Part shown: positions 22,901 to 34,600 of the stretch, piece after piece | How the letters are laid out: each line of letters opens with the position of its first letter | Position numbering within the stretch: the first letter of the stretch is position 1 | NCBI GenBank assembly: GCA_020310875.1 | Contig: CM035431.1 | Location: 18,274,267-18,338,266, forward strand | Reading direction: 5' to 3' | Source: Ceratopteris richardii | Lineage: Eukaryota > Streptophyta > Polypodiopsida > Polypodiales > Pteridaceae | Length of the DNA: 64,000 nucleotides | Position numbers and translations under genes: made by a program | Notes under the pieces: model-generated | The model's input: the letters and a program-made list of their open reading frames with translations, nothing else | What the model was told of the DNA's origin: nothing | The model's database searches: none

Positions 22901-25900
22901 ATCTGGAGAGATTCAAATTCCCATGGGCCTGGAAATTGAGGCAGTTCTTCTAAGGTATTAGATTCAAAATCTAACTTTTTGGCTTCTTGTTGTTCTGCTT
23001 CATCTCCATAAATAGATGGAATGTCTTGGGGAAATTGATCCTGAAGATCATCAATCTCAGGAATAGGAGGGGAATTACCCTTCTCCTTGGCCCATTTCTC
23101 TTCTTGTATTTCCCGCAAGAACTCTTGAGAGTACTGTTGAATTGAAGGAGGTGTTCCAGCGTCCGTGGAATTAGGAACATAAGCTCCCATTGGTGGTGAG
23201 CTTCCTCTCTCAATAACTGGTTGAGCCTGTGGAGGTAAAGAAACTTGTGGTTTGTTTACCATCTGCTCTAATCTTTCTAGTAAGCCTTGGAAATGCAAAT
23301 CTGATTTGACAGAGTTTGTCTGATTGAACTTTTGACTAGTCTCAAGTATAGCTTGAGCTTGTTCCACCATTTTCATGCACAATTTCATTCGTTCAATCTC
23401 TAAATCCGCTCTAGGGTAACTCTTGTCTAGGTTTGCAGCTATTGGCCCTTCTTGAAGACGAGCCTGGTAGGCCTTGAACATCATGTCCAAGCCTTCTGGG
23501 GTTGGATCTGCAAGAACCGACCCTGGTTGTGGGTTATTTACAATAGGTGGTGGGGTGGAATGAGGTGGGGTGGATGGAGCTTCGGTATGTGAGGGGCTTT
23601 GAGATGCAATGTCTTCTATTTTTGTTTTGGTATCCCTTAGGCTTTCTTCTAGCTCGGATAGCTTTTTGTTCCACTTGCGATTAGCCTTCTCTCTGGTATC
23701 CTTCCATGTTCTCGGTTTCCTCTTACTAGGCTCTCCTGCCTCATTAGACTCAGATTGCTCGGATGGTTTTGCTTGTTGTGCAGCCTGTGCCCTAGTAACT
23801 GCCTGCACAGGAGCCACATTACTGCTACTTGAACTTGAATCTGTCACTAAGCCTACCACATTGATGGGTGTAACCTTGGGAGCACTAGAGGGATTCCTGG
23901 GACACTCTCTAAGAAGATGTTCCTTGCAGCACTCAGGACAAAAGCCTTGTATTGTGATGTTTTGTCCTAGTCCCAGAGCTGGTTGGTGGGGACATTCACG
24001 AATGAAATGATCGCCCTGACATCTAAAGCATGGTCTTCTAGGGGCTTGTGGTATTACTTGTCTCAATTGGGGCCTAGTATTTGGATTCGTATACATGACA
24101 TTGGAGTATTCTGGCTCCCAATTTTGTTCCATAGGTGGTGTCTCATATTGACACTGAGAAGTCTCACTTTGCTCAGGTGACTCTACGTAATAAGCATGTG
24201 GACCATCTTCATGGAAGTAGTTTGAACCATGAGTGTGAGAGTCATTTCCTAGTATCAATGGGGTTAGTGGCACCAATGCTCTATTAGGGTTCTCCTCTGC
24301 CATCGTATATTTAACTGGGATCACATTGGCAGGAGCTGGCGGTTGGTTTCCTAGGACTGGTTGTGGCCTATATGGTGCCTGATATTGCTGCTGGTATTGA
24401 GGTTGATATTGTTGTGGCCTATAATATGGCTGTTGGTACTAGTTCTGATACCTACCCTGCTGGTAAGGTTGCTGATAATTTTGTCTAACAGCCTGCCTGT
24501 TATAGGGACAATCTTGGGTCGTATGATTTGTATATTTCCTCTCAATGGTGCAATATAGAGCATTAGGGTTTCCTTGGGGTTGAGTCACCAACGGGCAAAC
24601 ATTAGCCATGTGATCTCCTCCACATGTATAACATCGCTTCACTAAGGTGACCCTTGGCATTTGTCTATTTTGAACTCCTAGCTTTTTGGCCACTTGCTCA
24701 GCTATCTCATCTATCTCAGTGGGGGTTCTAGAGGTATGACTTGTAGAACTATCAGGGTCCTTATAGAGTTTGGATAGTCCTAACTCCTCACCCAAGTTGT
24801 CTTCTATGTCAATGCATATCCGTACACACTCTTCTATGGATCTAGGCTCTTTCAAGTATACATATGACCTTAATTTTGTGCTCAATAGGCCATCTAAAAA
24901 TAGTGCCACCTGTTTGGCTGATGTGGGTAATTCTGGTACAGGGCATCTCTCCAAATACTGTCTAAACCTTCTTCCTGCAAGTCGCACTGTTTCTTGGGGT
25001 GTCTGCTTGAAGCTGTGGATCAAGGATGATGTGTTATGCCTGATACCACTTTTGGAAAATTCCACAATGAATTCTTCTAGCAGCTGACCTATCTCTCTAT
25101 AGTTGCGACTGTTTAGAGGTTGAAACCAAGTTAAGGCAGTACCCTTAAGAGTCAAACCAAATGCCTCAAACTGGGTGAATAAGTCTTCAACCTGTTCTGC
25201 TCTTAGCACTTGTTTGAACTCCGCCACATGATCATAAGGATCTCCAAATCCATCAAAGTAGTTCTTCATTGTCTTAACCACTTGAGAGGGTCTAAGGGTT
25301 CTTGAGTGCTCTCGTGGTCTAGGCAATGGGAAATCATGATCATCTCTTTGATGCCTATAAACTCTATGTCTCTCCCTTTCAGGTCTTTCCGTCCCATATC
25401 CTGATCTATCTCTGCCTACAGTGTCTGCAAAGCTTACCTCCGGTCTCTCTCTAGTTCTTTCCCTCTGGGTTTCATGAGCCTTGGATGATCCGGCTCCTTG
25501 GAGGCCCTGGGAAACATTAGATCTTGGTGGAGGGAAAATTGATTCACCTTGCCAAGTGTAAGCATGTCTGTCATGATCTGATACCAAGAATAATTTCTGA
25601 GATGTGTGATCTAGATAGACAGCTTTCCCTGGTGTCTCTGGGTCCTTAAATTCATAGATGGTGACTACTGGGATGGGTTGATCTGGCCTAAATCTCCAAA
25701 AGGCTTCCTCTGTTTCTCTATTCACAAATAGTTCTATGCTTTTGTTATCTTGAGGAATCCATTCTGGAGTGATCACTCTAGTCAAGATTGACTTACCTCT
25801 AGGGGTCTTGGGTTCTCCTCCTAGGTCCCCTTTCTCTAGGTCTCCTATCTCATTCTCGGGAATGATATTTCCAAACTCATCTGTCCTATCTGGTAAGTTG

Positions 25901-26298
25901 GTAACCACATACATGGTTCCTTCCTTATCAATGTAAGCACCCTCTTCAAACTTGACCACTGGGTGTTCAAGTCCAAAGGGTTGGTCAGGATTCTTGAGTT
26001 GAACCACTGATCGTCTTAGACCATCCTCATAGATGCGAGCACCTAATTGGTTGGTCCTGATATACTCCAATTGGGTCTTATAGGGACCTTCTGGTGTCTG
26101 TAAATAGGCAGTGCCTGAGCTACGTGTGGGTCTTTCCATGCTAAAAGACATTTCCGAGTCACTGGTTTCGGAACTTCATGTGTAAGGATAACCACTAAGC
26201 TGTTGAGCCCAAGACTTGGCAGTGTGATTGACACTAGCTTCAGAAGATCTGAGGCTTTGTCTGTCTCGGCCCAAGTGTCTGCCTGATCTAAGGTTCAT
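16945..26298 (-). pseudogene. gag-pol: Gag-Pol polyprotein of element A (one frame, two nonsense codons)
   Basis: About 3,117 codons in one frame from the ATG at 26298 (MNLRSGRHLG). Gag: capsid-like part, then knuckles CYTCGGDHMANVC, a degenerate CTIERKYTNHTTQDC, CFRCQGDHFIREC and CPECCKEHLLREC. Pol: retropepsin 1 (IVDSGAGVAIATT, Asp at 22597-22599; ILGRPF), RT (VCINLKKVN; FLDGFSGYNQ; YVDDLCAHS near 20881-20895), RNase H (HVHVDASNHAIG; TDHQALLYL), H2C2 domain 1 (about 19850-19700), H2C2 domain 2 (about 19460-19320), DDE integrase core (GIDFVDP, SDRGTHFLN, AESTNK), GPY-like module, retropepsin 2 (LVDSGAATSAV, Asp at 18133-18135; GLGGVETPC; VLGQDWIYD), then a basic tail with seven W(V/I)xK motifs. 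The TGA is at codon 41 and the TAG at codon 620. Relatives have CGA and CAG there, so both look like C-to-T decay. All catalytic motifs are intact. Confidence 0.9.
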
Positions 26299-26998
26299 AT
26301 GCCTGATTTATCTACCCCCTTGGACCTAAGCACACTCTCGTTGCAGGTTAATTTGTGCCAATCACTTTGTTCTTTTGAGTTGAATATTATGCTTAGGGTC
26401 TTGTCTGAAATCGCCTCGTCAGGAGTACTTAAGTGAATTTCCACACTTGATGAGTGATCGACTCTAGTTTACCTTTTGTCCCTTAGAGTTTTCGCACTTA
26501 AGACCTACTTAATTCTTGCACTTGGTTGATTAATACTCTTAGACTTGATTCGTGCCTAACGTTGCCCTAATTAATTACCACACCTAAGTCGTACTTAGCC
26601 TAGGCTAGGAATTGACAAAGGAGGGTTGAGAGATCTTCCAACCTCAATTAGCTGGTTGACCAAATTGCTACACAAGCCCAGGAAGCCTTCTCCCAAGCTT
26701 GATACTCACCCTTGCTAGCTTGCTTTGGATTGCCTTGAGTGCACACAATGTTCCTGCAAAAGCTCACCAGTCAGTATAGCTCTATTACCACAAGTATTTG
26801 AAAGACACACGTCAACATTTTTGCAAGTATTTGAAAGACACACATCAATATTTTCAGCCCCCCGTGGAGTAACTCATTGTACCCCCTCAATCTTAGGACC
26901 ACCTAGTCTCACCTAAAGGCCAACTTGAAAATACATGTTCTAAAACTCCACGTATGATTCTAGAAAAAACCAGTCGAGGTCCACGTAGGATTTTCAAC

Positions 26999-27066
26999 AA
27001 GCTTTCCAACGAGACCAAAATCTCATTAATCGGAGTTCGTATGGTCAAGTTATGACCATTCAGGCA
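26999..27066 (-). promoter_or_regulatory. Conserved leader block downstream of the array (A)
   Basis: On the minus strand: CCTGAATGGTCATAACTT, then a CATACGAA...TCCG stretch and TTGGAAAGCTTGTTG. The same block follows the array in C (40187-40255), G (43702-43770) and E (50201-50280), while the arrays themselves differ completely. Confidence 0.65.
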
Positions 27067-27236
27067 CTAAAAGGTCAAAATAGGCTCTCAGGGTTCAGGA
27101 GATCCCTCTCTGGTTTCTAGGCCTTTTGCCCACTTCCAAGGTTCTAGAGTTATACCAAGGTGCCCAAAATTAAGCTCATCTACCCTTCCAATCACTCAAA
27201 AAAATAACCCTAAATTTTCATGCGTTAAAGGCCGTG

Positions 27237-27692
27237 TATCGCGATAGGTCGGGTCGAGGTGTCGCGATAGGTCGAAGTGTCGCGATAGGTCGAGGTGTCG
27301 CGATAGCTCGTGAGGTGTCGCGATAGGTCGAGGTGTCGCGATAGCTCGTGAAGTGTCGCGATAGGTGGCGAGGTGTCGCGATAGGTGGTGAGTGTCGCGA
27401 TACCTCGAGGTGTCGCGATAGCTCGTGAGGTGTCGCGATAGGTCGAAGTGTCGCGATAGCTCGTGAAGTGTCGCGATAGGTGGCGAGGTGTCGCGATAGG
27501 TGGCGAGGTGTCGCGATAGGTGGTGAGTGTCGCAATAGGTGGTGAGTGTCGCGATACCTCGAGGTGTCGCGATAGCTCAGGATATGGTGAATTTTACTGT
27601 TCTGTCTAGTGATCCTGGGAGCTCTAGGCCTGCGCAGTGTCGTGGTGCACTCAGAATCGTGATTGGGTGAAATTTTCGGAGTGTCGCGATAG
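27237..27692 (-). repeat. TCGCGATA palindrome array of element A
   Basis: Nearly twenty copies of (G)TCGCGATA at 17-20 bp spacing between 27237 and 27580, with variable linkers (GGTCGAGGTG, GCTCGTGAGG, GGTGGCGAGG), plus a solitary copy about 100 bp toward the PBS (27684-27691). The palindromic version TATCGCGATA is at 27237-27246. Higher-order duplication of blocks is visible: the 27301-27410 pattern recurs at 27420-27530. Confidence 0.88.
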
Positions 27693-27772
27693 CTCGAGCT
27701 CAACGCCTCGGGGACTGTGCAGACAATTTCTGTACCTGCTGAGCTTGCTGGAGATGATGATGGAGCTGCAAC

Positions 27773-27947
27773 CTGCAAGAAACATGCAAAAGCACACAAA
27801 AACAAGCACACACACTCGCTCTCTCTCAAACTCGCACACAACAAATGAGGGAAATGACAAGGAAGAGGGAATATGAAGTGGGGAAGGAGAAGGAGGTGAA
27901 GATGGAGATGGAGATGGAGAAAAATCAGAAATTTACCAACTACTTAC
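27773..27947 (-). promoter_or_regulatory. Candidate leader intron of A
   Basis: Donor AATG/GTAAGTAG (intron starts 27947) and acceptor GTTTCTTGCAG/G (intron ends 27773) on the minus strand, 175 nt. Donor and acceptor align with GT...AG positions in E (49072-49294) and G (44834-44623), although the internal sequence varies. Confidence 0.5.
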
Positions 27948-28004
27948 CATTCCAACGCGTCCTCTCTACGTCTTACCATCACACGCTCATCCTCAAAGCT
28001 CGAA

Positions 28005-28022
28005 TCCCCGGCAATGGCGCCA
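28005..28022 (-). promoter_or_regulatory. Primer-binding site of A (tRNA-Asp type)
   Basis: TGGCGCCATTGCCGGGGA on the minus strand, eight nt after the LTR. One base differs from the E and G sites. It is complementary to the expected CCA-ended 3' terminus of plant tRNA-Asp. Confidence 0.85.
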
Positions 28023-28030
28023 AAATTTGG

Positions 28031-28638
28031 TGTAGCTCAAGCGTAAGCACCACCTCCTTTACTTGTCAATCCGAGGAGACGTGAGGACCGGTATGAAGAC
28101 CACGAGCAAGTGAAGGCACAAGTGCGTGAGTGAAAGCACACAAACATGCACACACATACACACACACGCGCACAAAGTAAGATCAAAGAGAGGAACAATG
28201 GAAAGTTTAGATTGCAAGAGAGTTCTCTTACAAAAGTTCTATTCTCTCACAAGCTCACCCCAAAAATGAGCTCTCCAGCCCTTTTTATAGTTTTTGAGTG
28301 GTTTTGGCCCTGTCCAAACCTAGTGTCCGGCCTAGTTAAAAAATAGGTTCCAGGGCTTATTTGGGGGCTCAAACGGAGTCTAAAAATTATGAGACTCGGT
28401 AGGATGGTAGTTCTAATACTCCTCAAGCTCATGGACTCCTTGGCTTGAACAAAATGGAGTTACAAAAATGGAAAATGGTATTTATAATGGTTTTTAGTGA
28501 TAATAATCACTATTTTTGTAGGGATTTCATCTGAAAACTTGACAGGTGCTTCTTGGAGCTCCCTACTTGCTCCTTCTTCTTGTGTGTCCACTTCCTTGAT
28601 GCGCTTCCATGCTTTGTCTTTGACCTTGAGCTTCAACA
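28031..28638 (-). repeat. 5' LTR of element A
   Basis: 608 bp, TGTTGAAG...CTACA, almost identical to 15377-15984. Confidence 0.93.
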
Positions 28639-28643
28639 CTTAC
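28639..28643. repeat. Target-site duplication of element A, right copy
   Basis: CTTAC directly follows the 5' LTR. H pol sequence resumes at once (CTAGTTTCTTGAGTGCC), collinear with G at about 8384. Confidence 0.92.
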
Positions 28644-31600
28644 CTAGTTTCTTGAGTGCCTCATTTTCCAATTCAACTGTAATTTGACTATGATTTACCC
28701 ATACCTGAAGAAGTCCACTTCTTAGGTTTAGGTTGACTGCATGATCATAGATCCAGTCCTGACCCAAGACAAGAGGCTCAGTGAGGTCCTCATCTTGACA
28801 CACTAGTACTTTGACTATCATTACTTCATTTTGAATGTAGAGGGGAAGTTCCATCTCGTCCATGCAAGGGGTTTCCACACCTCCCAATCCTATGAGATAT
28901 GCTTCTATAGGATTGACGGTTAATTTCAACTTTTGACAGTACGAAAATTTAACAGCACTAGTGGTTGCACCCGAGTCAATCAAGGCTCTTACAGTCCTTG
29001 CACCCTTTCCTTGTCCTATCTCTAAGGTTATAAAAGGACGTCGATCAATTATCCTATGAGAGCTGATACCTGAAACTTCACACATAGCCACATGATATCG
29101 TTGATCTGCATATGCATCTGTCCTAGGTTGCTCTCTACCCTGTCTTCTCAACTTCATTCTCCGGATGTGTTCCAATGCTTCTGCTTGAGCTTCTTCTCGA
29201 ATTCGTCTTTCTTGTTCTTTGCGTTTCTTAGCAGTGTTGAGTCAACTTAGCATCACTTCCGTCAGAGGTTCTTGATATAACTTGACTCTGCATCCGCTTA
29301 TGTAGCTCGGGAGAATATCGCCTTCTAATGTGGCTAGTTGCACTGCTCCACTTGTTGAGATTCTATTAATGATCATTGGTCCGTAGCCTCTCTTCTCTAG
29401 TTTCCTCGCATGTTGTTTCAAAGTTTAGACTAGTACTAGGTCGCCTGCCTTCAAACCTTTATCCTTAACCTGGGCATCAAAGTATGCCTTCTGTCGTTTC
29501 TTAGCTACATATATCCCTCCAACCGCCCTCAGCCTTGTTTCTCCTAATCGTTCAAGGTCAAATAGTCTAGAGGAGAGTTCATGACCCATCCATTCATGCT
29601 CTTGTGCTACTTTCAATGTAGGTATTAAGAAGTCCAATGGTAGCACTGCATTTTGGCAAAATACCATCTGAAAGGGGGTGGCTTGGAGTACCGTTTTGTA
29701 GGCAACTCGGTATGCACAAACAGCATGGTGTAGCTGTTTGTCCCAATCAGAGCGTTTATTGTTCACTAATTTTGTCAGTACATTGCATAAGATCTTATTT
29801 GTGCTCTCAGCCTGGCCATTAGCTTGGGGGTGATAGGGGGCAGACTTCTTATGTACTACCAAGAATTCTTGGAGTAGATTTTCAATAACTTCATTCAAGA
29901 AGTGAGTGACTCTGTCACTGACTAGCTCTATAGGTAACCCGTATCTGGTGAACACATTCTCAAATAAGAACTTAGCTATTGTTTGAGTATCGTTCTTCGT
30001 TGTGGCTTTCACCTCTACCCATTTGGTTAGATAGTCCGTGGCAACAATGATATACTCAGCATGGGAACCCTTAGCTGGGGGATTAATAGGACCCACAAAG
30101 TCTATTCCCCACTTAGAGAATGCACGTCCACTTATCATAGGTTTAGTGGCATCTCATCTTTGCGTATAGGACATTGAGTTCTCTGGCAAACATCACACCG
30201 TTTCACATAGGTATGTGCATCCATGTGAAGGGTAGGCCACCACAATCCTGCAAATAGGATCGCTTTAATCACTCGGTCGGGTCCAAAATGTCCTCCTGCT
30301 ACACCTTGATGAGCAGTTTCCAAGATCTTGAGATATTCACTCTCATGGGCGCATAGTCTGAGGTAACCATCTTTACCACGTTTGTATAGATTATCACCAA
30401 TAAGTGAGTAATCCAGGGCTTCTTGTTCTAAACTCCTTTTCCTAGCCAGAGTCATGTCTGGAGGGAATTTTTTCGTCCTCAGGAAGGATACTAGTGGTTC
30501 ACTCCAATCTGGCACTATGGACACTTGATAAAGAGTGGCATGTTCCAAAGGTGGTTTAGTGCAGCAGATTGGGCATTCCTTGCACAACTTTTGGACATCA
30601 GCTTCCATAGTCGACCAATGCACTCCGAGTCTCCTTAGTGTCTGTAGGGTTTGTTGCTTTGAGTAGTGTTGCTCTAATGCACCTACATGTGCTAACTGTA
30701 ACCATTTAGCGTACTCATCCTCTTCCACACAACAAGCCAAGATCCCTTGATCTGTGTGCTTGTACATACTTCCTGCCATGATGTGATACTTTTGAGCTTT
30801 TATTACCTCTCTATCTTGTGTGTTTATTACTGGGTGGTTAGGCCCGTATGTCAATACTGGCACTAATAGCTTAGCCCACTGCGGCACCACTTCCAAATTA
30901 AACAAGTAAGCATCAAGAAGGTCATCTGACACTCCTTGTGGGGCTTCTCCAGATTTGAGCCTAGAGAGATGGTTTGCTCTCAAGTGATTCTTCCCTTTCC
31001 TTACCACAACCTCGAAATCATATTCCATTAGCAAGAGAAACCATCTTACTAATCTCCCTGTATTGCATGGCTTGTTCACGAGATATAGCAGTGCCTGATG
31101 GTCAGTAAAAAATTTAAACTTATTTGCAAGCAAGTAATGTCTAAAATTTTTAAGTGCATATACCATGCCTAGTCCTTCTCTCTCCGTAGTGGTATAATTT
31201 CGTTCAACTGCATTCAATTGTCTACTAGCATAGGCAATTGGAAGATCCATATTACTTTCACCGATAGGCTACACGAGTACACACCCAATAGCATAATTGG
31301 ATGCATCAACGTGAACATGGAAAGGCTTATTCCAATCTGGTGTGGTCAAGATTGGTGCTGAACATAATCGCCGTTTAAGTTCATTGAAGGAATTCTCACA
31401 TTCATTAGTCCACTTAAAGTTAGTCAAAAGTCCATACAGAGGCTTTGCTATGATGGCATACATGTGTATAAACCATCGGTAATAACCACAATGCCCCATG
31501 AAAGCTTGTACTTCCTTGACATTCTTTGGCCTAAGTAACTCAGCTATGGCTCTCACTTTCTCTTCATCAGTGGATATGCCATTCTTTGACACTATGTGTC

Positions 31601-34600
31601 CTAGAATCTTGCCTTGCTTGACCATAAAAATGCACTTTTCTAGGTTCAGGCAGACTTGATATTCTCTACATTTGTCAAAGATTTGTCTGAGTTCAGGAAT
31701 ATGGGTTTGTCTAATGTTGGAATGAGCACAAAGATCATCAACATAGACTTCTAAGTTCTTCCTTAGAAACTCTTTAAATACATGGCACATCAGCCTCTGG
31801 AAGGTAGCTAGTGCATTGGTAAGCCTAAATGGCATTACTCTAAAGGCAAATATGCCTCATTCAGTGGAAAAAGCCATCTTATGCTGATCTTCTAGAGTTA
31901 TGGCTACTTGATTGTAGCCCGAAAATCCATCAAGGAAGCTGTACACTTCCTTGTCTGCTACTCTTTCTAAGAGATGCTCTGTGATAGGAAGCGGATAGTT
32001 ATCTTGAATTGTGGCTGCATTGACCTTCTTTAAGTTAATGCATACACGTAGCTTTCCATTTTTCTTGGGCACCACTACGATGGGGGATACCCACTCACTG
32101 TGCTCAATTTCATAGATGAATCCAGCTTCAACCAGTCTATCTATCTCCTCTTTGATCTTAGTAGCATAATTATCATTATATGTGTATGGCTTTTGCTTAG
32201 AAGGTTTGGCATCTGAGGTCATGGGGATAGTGTGTGAGCATATGTCAGGGTCCACGCCTTTCAAATCCTTGTAACTCCAAGCGAATACATCTCTGTATTC
32301 TCTTAGCAAGGCTACCAATTCGTGCTCTTCGTCTTCTGTCAGGTCATGGCCTATGTACGTGCATCTCTCTTCTCCTTCTTCCACGGCTACCACTATTTTC
32401 TTGGTGGTTTCTTTGTTATCATAGGCCTCCCCCGATTGCGCCTCTCGTTTAGGCATTCTCATCATGACTTTCCTGTCATCTATCTCAAACTTCTTAAAAT
32501 TTTCTGGGACCTCAAACAAAGATTCTTCCTCTTTTGGTGTGACTTCTCTCTTCTTTCTTTTCTTTGCTTCTTCCTTCGGGTTCACATGTGTGGCTAGCCT
32601 TACATCATTTGTAAGCTCTCCATGCCTCTAGGGTTGAAATTCTACTTCATAGAAGTATTCTTCATCTGATGCAAAAGGTGGGTCCATAATGATTGACTCT
32701 AGATCAGAGTCACTTGCGTCCTCAAATGCATCAGGGCTAGGTTCACACTCTTCTAACACTGCCTCTCCCATGATTGGCTGGATGGAGAAGACTGAAATGT
32801 CATAGCCATCTTCATCGCAGTGAGGTGTCCATTGTTCTTCATTGATGGCCACATCTATTGTTGCTAGGATTTCCGCCCAGCCGTGGGGTTCAAATTCTTC
32901 GTCAGGAAAGACTACAAGTGCATAGGCTGGGTCTTGAATTGATCTATGTGTTTCTTTTGCACCTATCTCTCTAGCTTCTTCTCTCTTCTCTTCTTCTACT
33001 GCTACTTTGCACATCCATAAGTGGGTGTCTTCATGCATCCATGAGGATCCTGATCCTATGGAATGCACTGATTCCGTATCATCTTTGGCTCTATGGATGG
33101 GATTCCATTGGATAGGAGGAACATCTCTATGAGAGTAATCTTTGAGATTCACCTTGGTCGTAACACCTAAGTGTTGCAAGTACAAGGAATTGGTTCCCCA
33201 ATCCTGTACCACTTGCAACTGTCACATAAAGGATCGTCCCAAGATCATTTCATAGGCATGATTTTTGCTAAAATCACATATAGCAAATGTATGCTCGAAC
33301 TCAATACCACATGTGGTGAGAGTTATTCCTTCTAACAGCCCCAAGGGTCTCTCTATGTGACCATCGGCCATTTGCAATATCATCCTCGTGGGCCTGAGTA
33401 TTGGCTAGCCCCAACGCTTCCATAGGGAAGTGGTAGCAATTGCAACTCCTGCACCTGAGTCTAAAATGGCCTTGGTGGTGTATCCTTGATGGGTGATAGG
33501 AAGACATGTGTTTCCCTCTTCACCCTCACTCATGTCTCCTATCTTGTCCAATGGTATTTCTGGCACTGTTCTCTAGGATCCTACCTGGGAACGAGGTTTT
33601 GCTATCTCTGGTTCTTGTTTGGCTACATGTTTCCATAGCTCTGGTCTTACTTTGAGTAGCTCTTCTAAGGTGAGGTTGCACTGTACTTTAGTGTTTTTCA
33701 CTACCTCTATGTTCCTAGGTATGACTGAGTCCTCATTTCATACCATGACCGTGGATGCTCTCATACAAGTAGACTTAGCTTCCCATGGGCCTGTGAAGTG
33801 GGGTAATTCTTGCAGAGAGTTAGACTCAAAGTCCAATCTTTCTTGAGATTGGGTGCTCTCCTGCTCCTCATAAATGGATGGGATGTCTTGCGGGAATTGG
33901 TCGTGTGCATCATCCACAAGTTCAATGGGAGGAGGGACTTCACTCTCTTTAGCCCATTTGTCTTCTTGAATCTCTCGTAGGAATTCTGGTGTGAACCGAT
34001 TCATAGAAGATGATGTTTCTGGCTCAGTAGAGTTAGGCACATAGGCTTCCTGGGCAGGAAGACCTGCTCTTTCACTTGCCTTGTCCTTGTGTTGAGAGGC
34101 GGGTTCCTTTTCTGATTGTGCAAATAGCCTCTCTATTCTTTCTAACAGTCCTTCAAAGTGCAGCTGCGTCTTTGCTGAGCTAGATATGTTAAAGAGGCAG
34201 CTGGCTTCAAACATGGTTTGAGCCAACTCCACCATCTTAGCACAAATTTTAGTTCGTTCAAGCTCTAATTCTGCTCTAGGGTAGCACTTCCCATGATCAG
34301 TTACGTTTGGCCCATCTTGGATTCTAGCCTGGTATGCTTTAAGCATCATGTTTAGGTCCTTGGGAGTGGGATCTGCTAGGACTGATCCTACTCTAGGGGA
34401 TGGTGGAATTAGGTGAGGCGGGTTGGAAGGTGGTGGGTCGGATGGAGTTGGGAATGGTGGAGGAGGGGTAGTGTGAGAGGGAGTTTGGGATGTGAGTTCG
34501 GTTATCCTGGCTCTCGTTTCTCTTAGGATTTTCTCAAGTTCACTCATTTTCTTTGCCCATTGTCTTTTCAATCTTTCACAACTATCTCTCCAAGCTCTAG

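Larger units (their letters stand above)
26299..28004 (-). promoter_or_regulatory. Leader of element A (PBS to gag)
   Basis: 1.7 kb untranslated leader. From 5' to 3' on the minus strand: a conserved GAGGATGAGCGTGTGATGG block, a candidate intron (27947-27773), a solitary TCGCGATA motif (27684-27691), the palindrome array, the conserved block at 26999-27066, and about 700 nt before gag with no visible feature. No coding frame in it is convincing. Confidence 0.7.
15377..28638 (-). mobile_element. Element A: complete, young Ty3/gypsy-type element lacking ORF3
   Basis: A 13.26-kb minus-strand element with two 608-bp LTRs, CTTAC duplications on both sides, PBS, leader with palindrome array, one gag-pol frame and a polypurine tract. 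By eye the two LTRs differ at three positions (all transitions), so it is much younger than G or H. Pol ends at 16945 and only about 0.9 kb separates it from the polypurine tract, so the roughly 4-kb ORF3 of its relatives is absent. Only the last few codons before the hairpin (QQGSVRDDR) resemble the ORF3 end. Gag-pol has two stops, TGA at 26176-26178 and TAG at 24439-24441. Confidence 0.92.
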
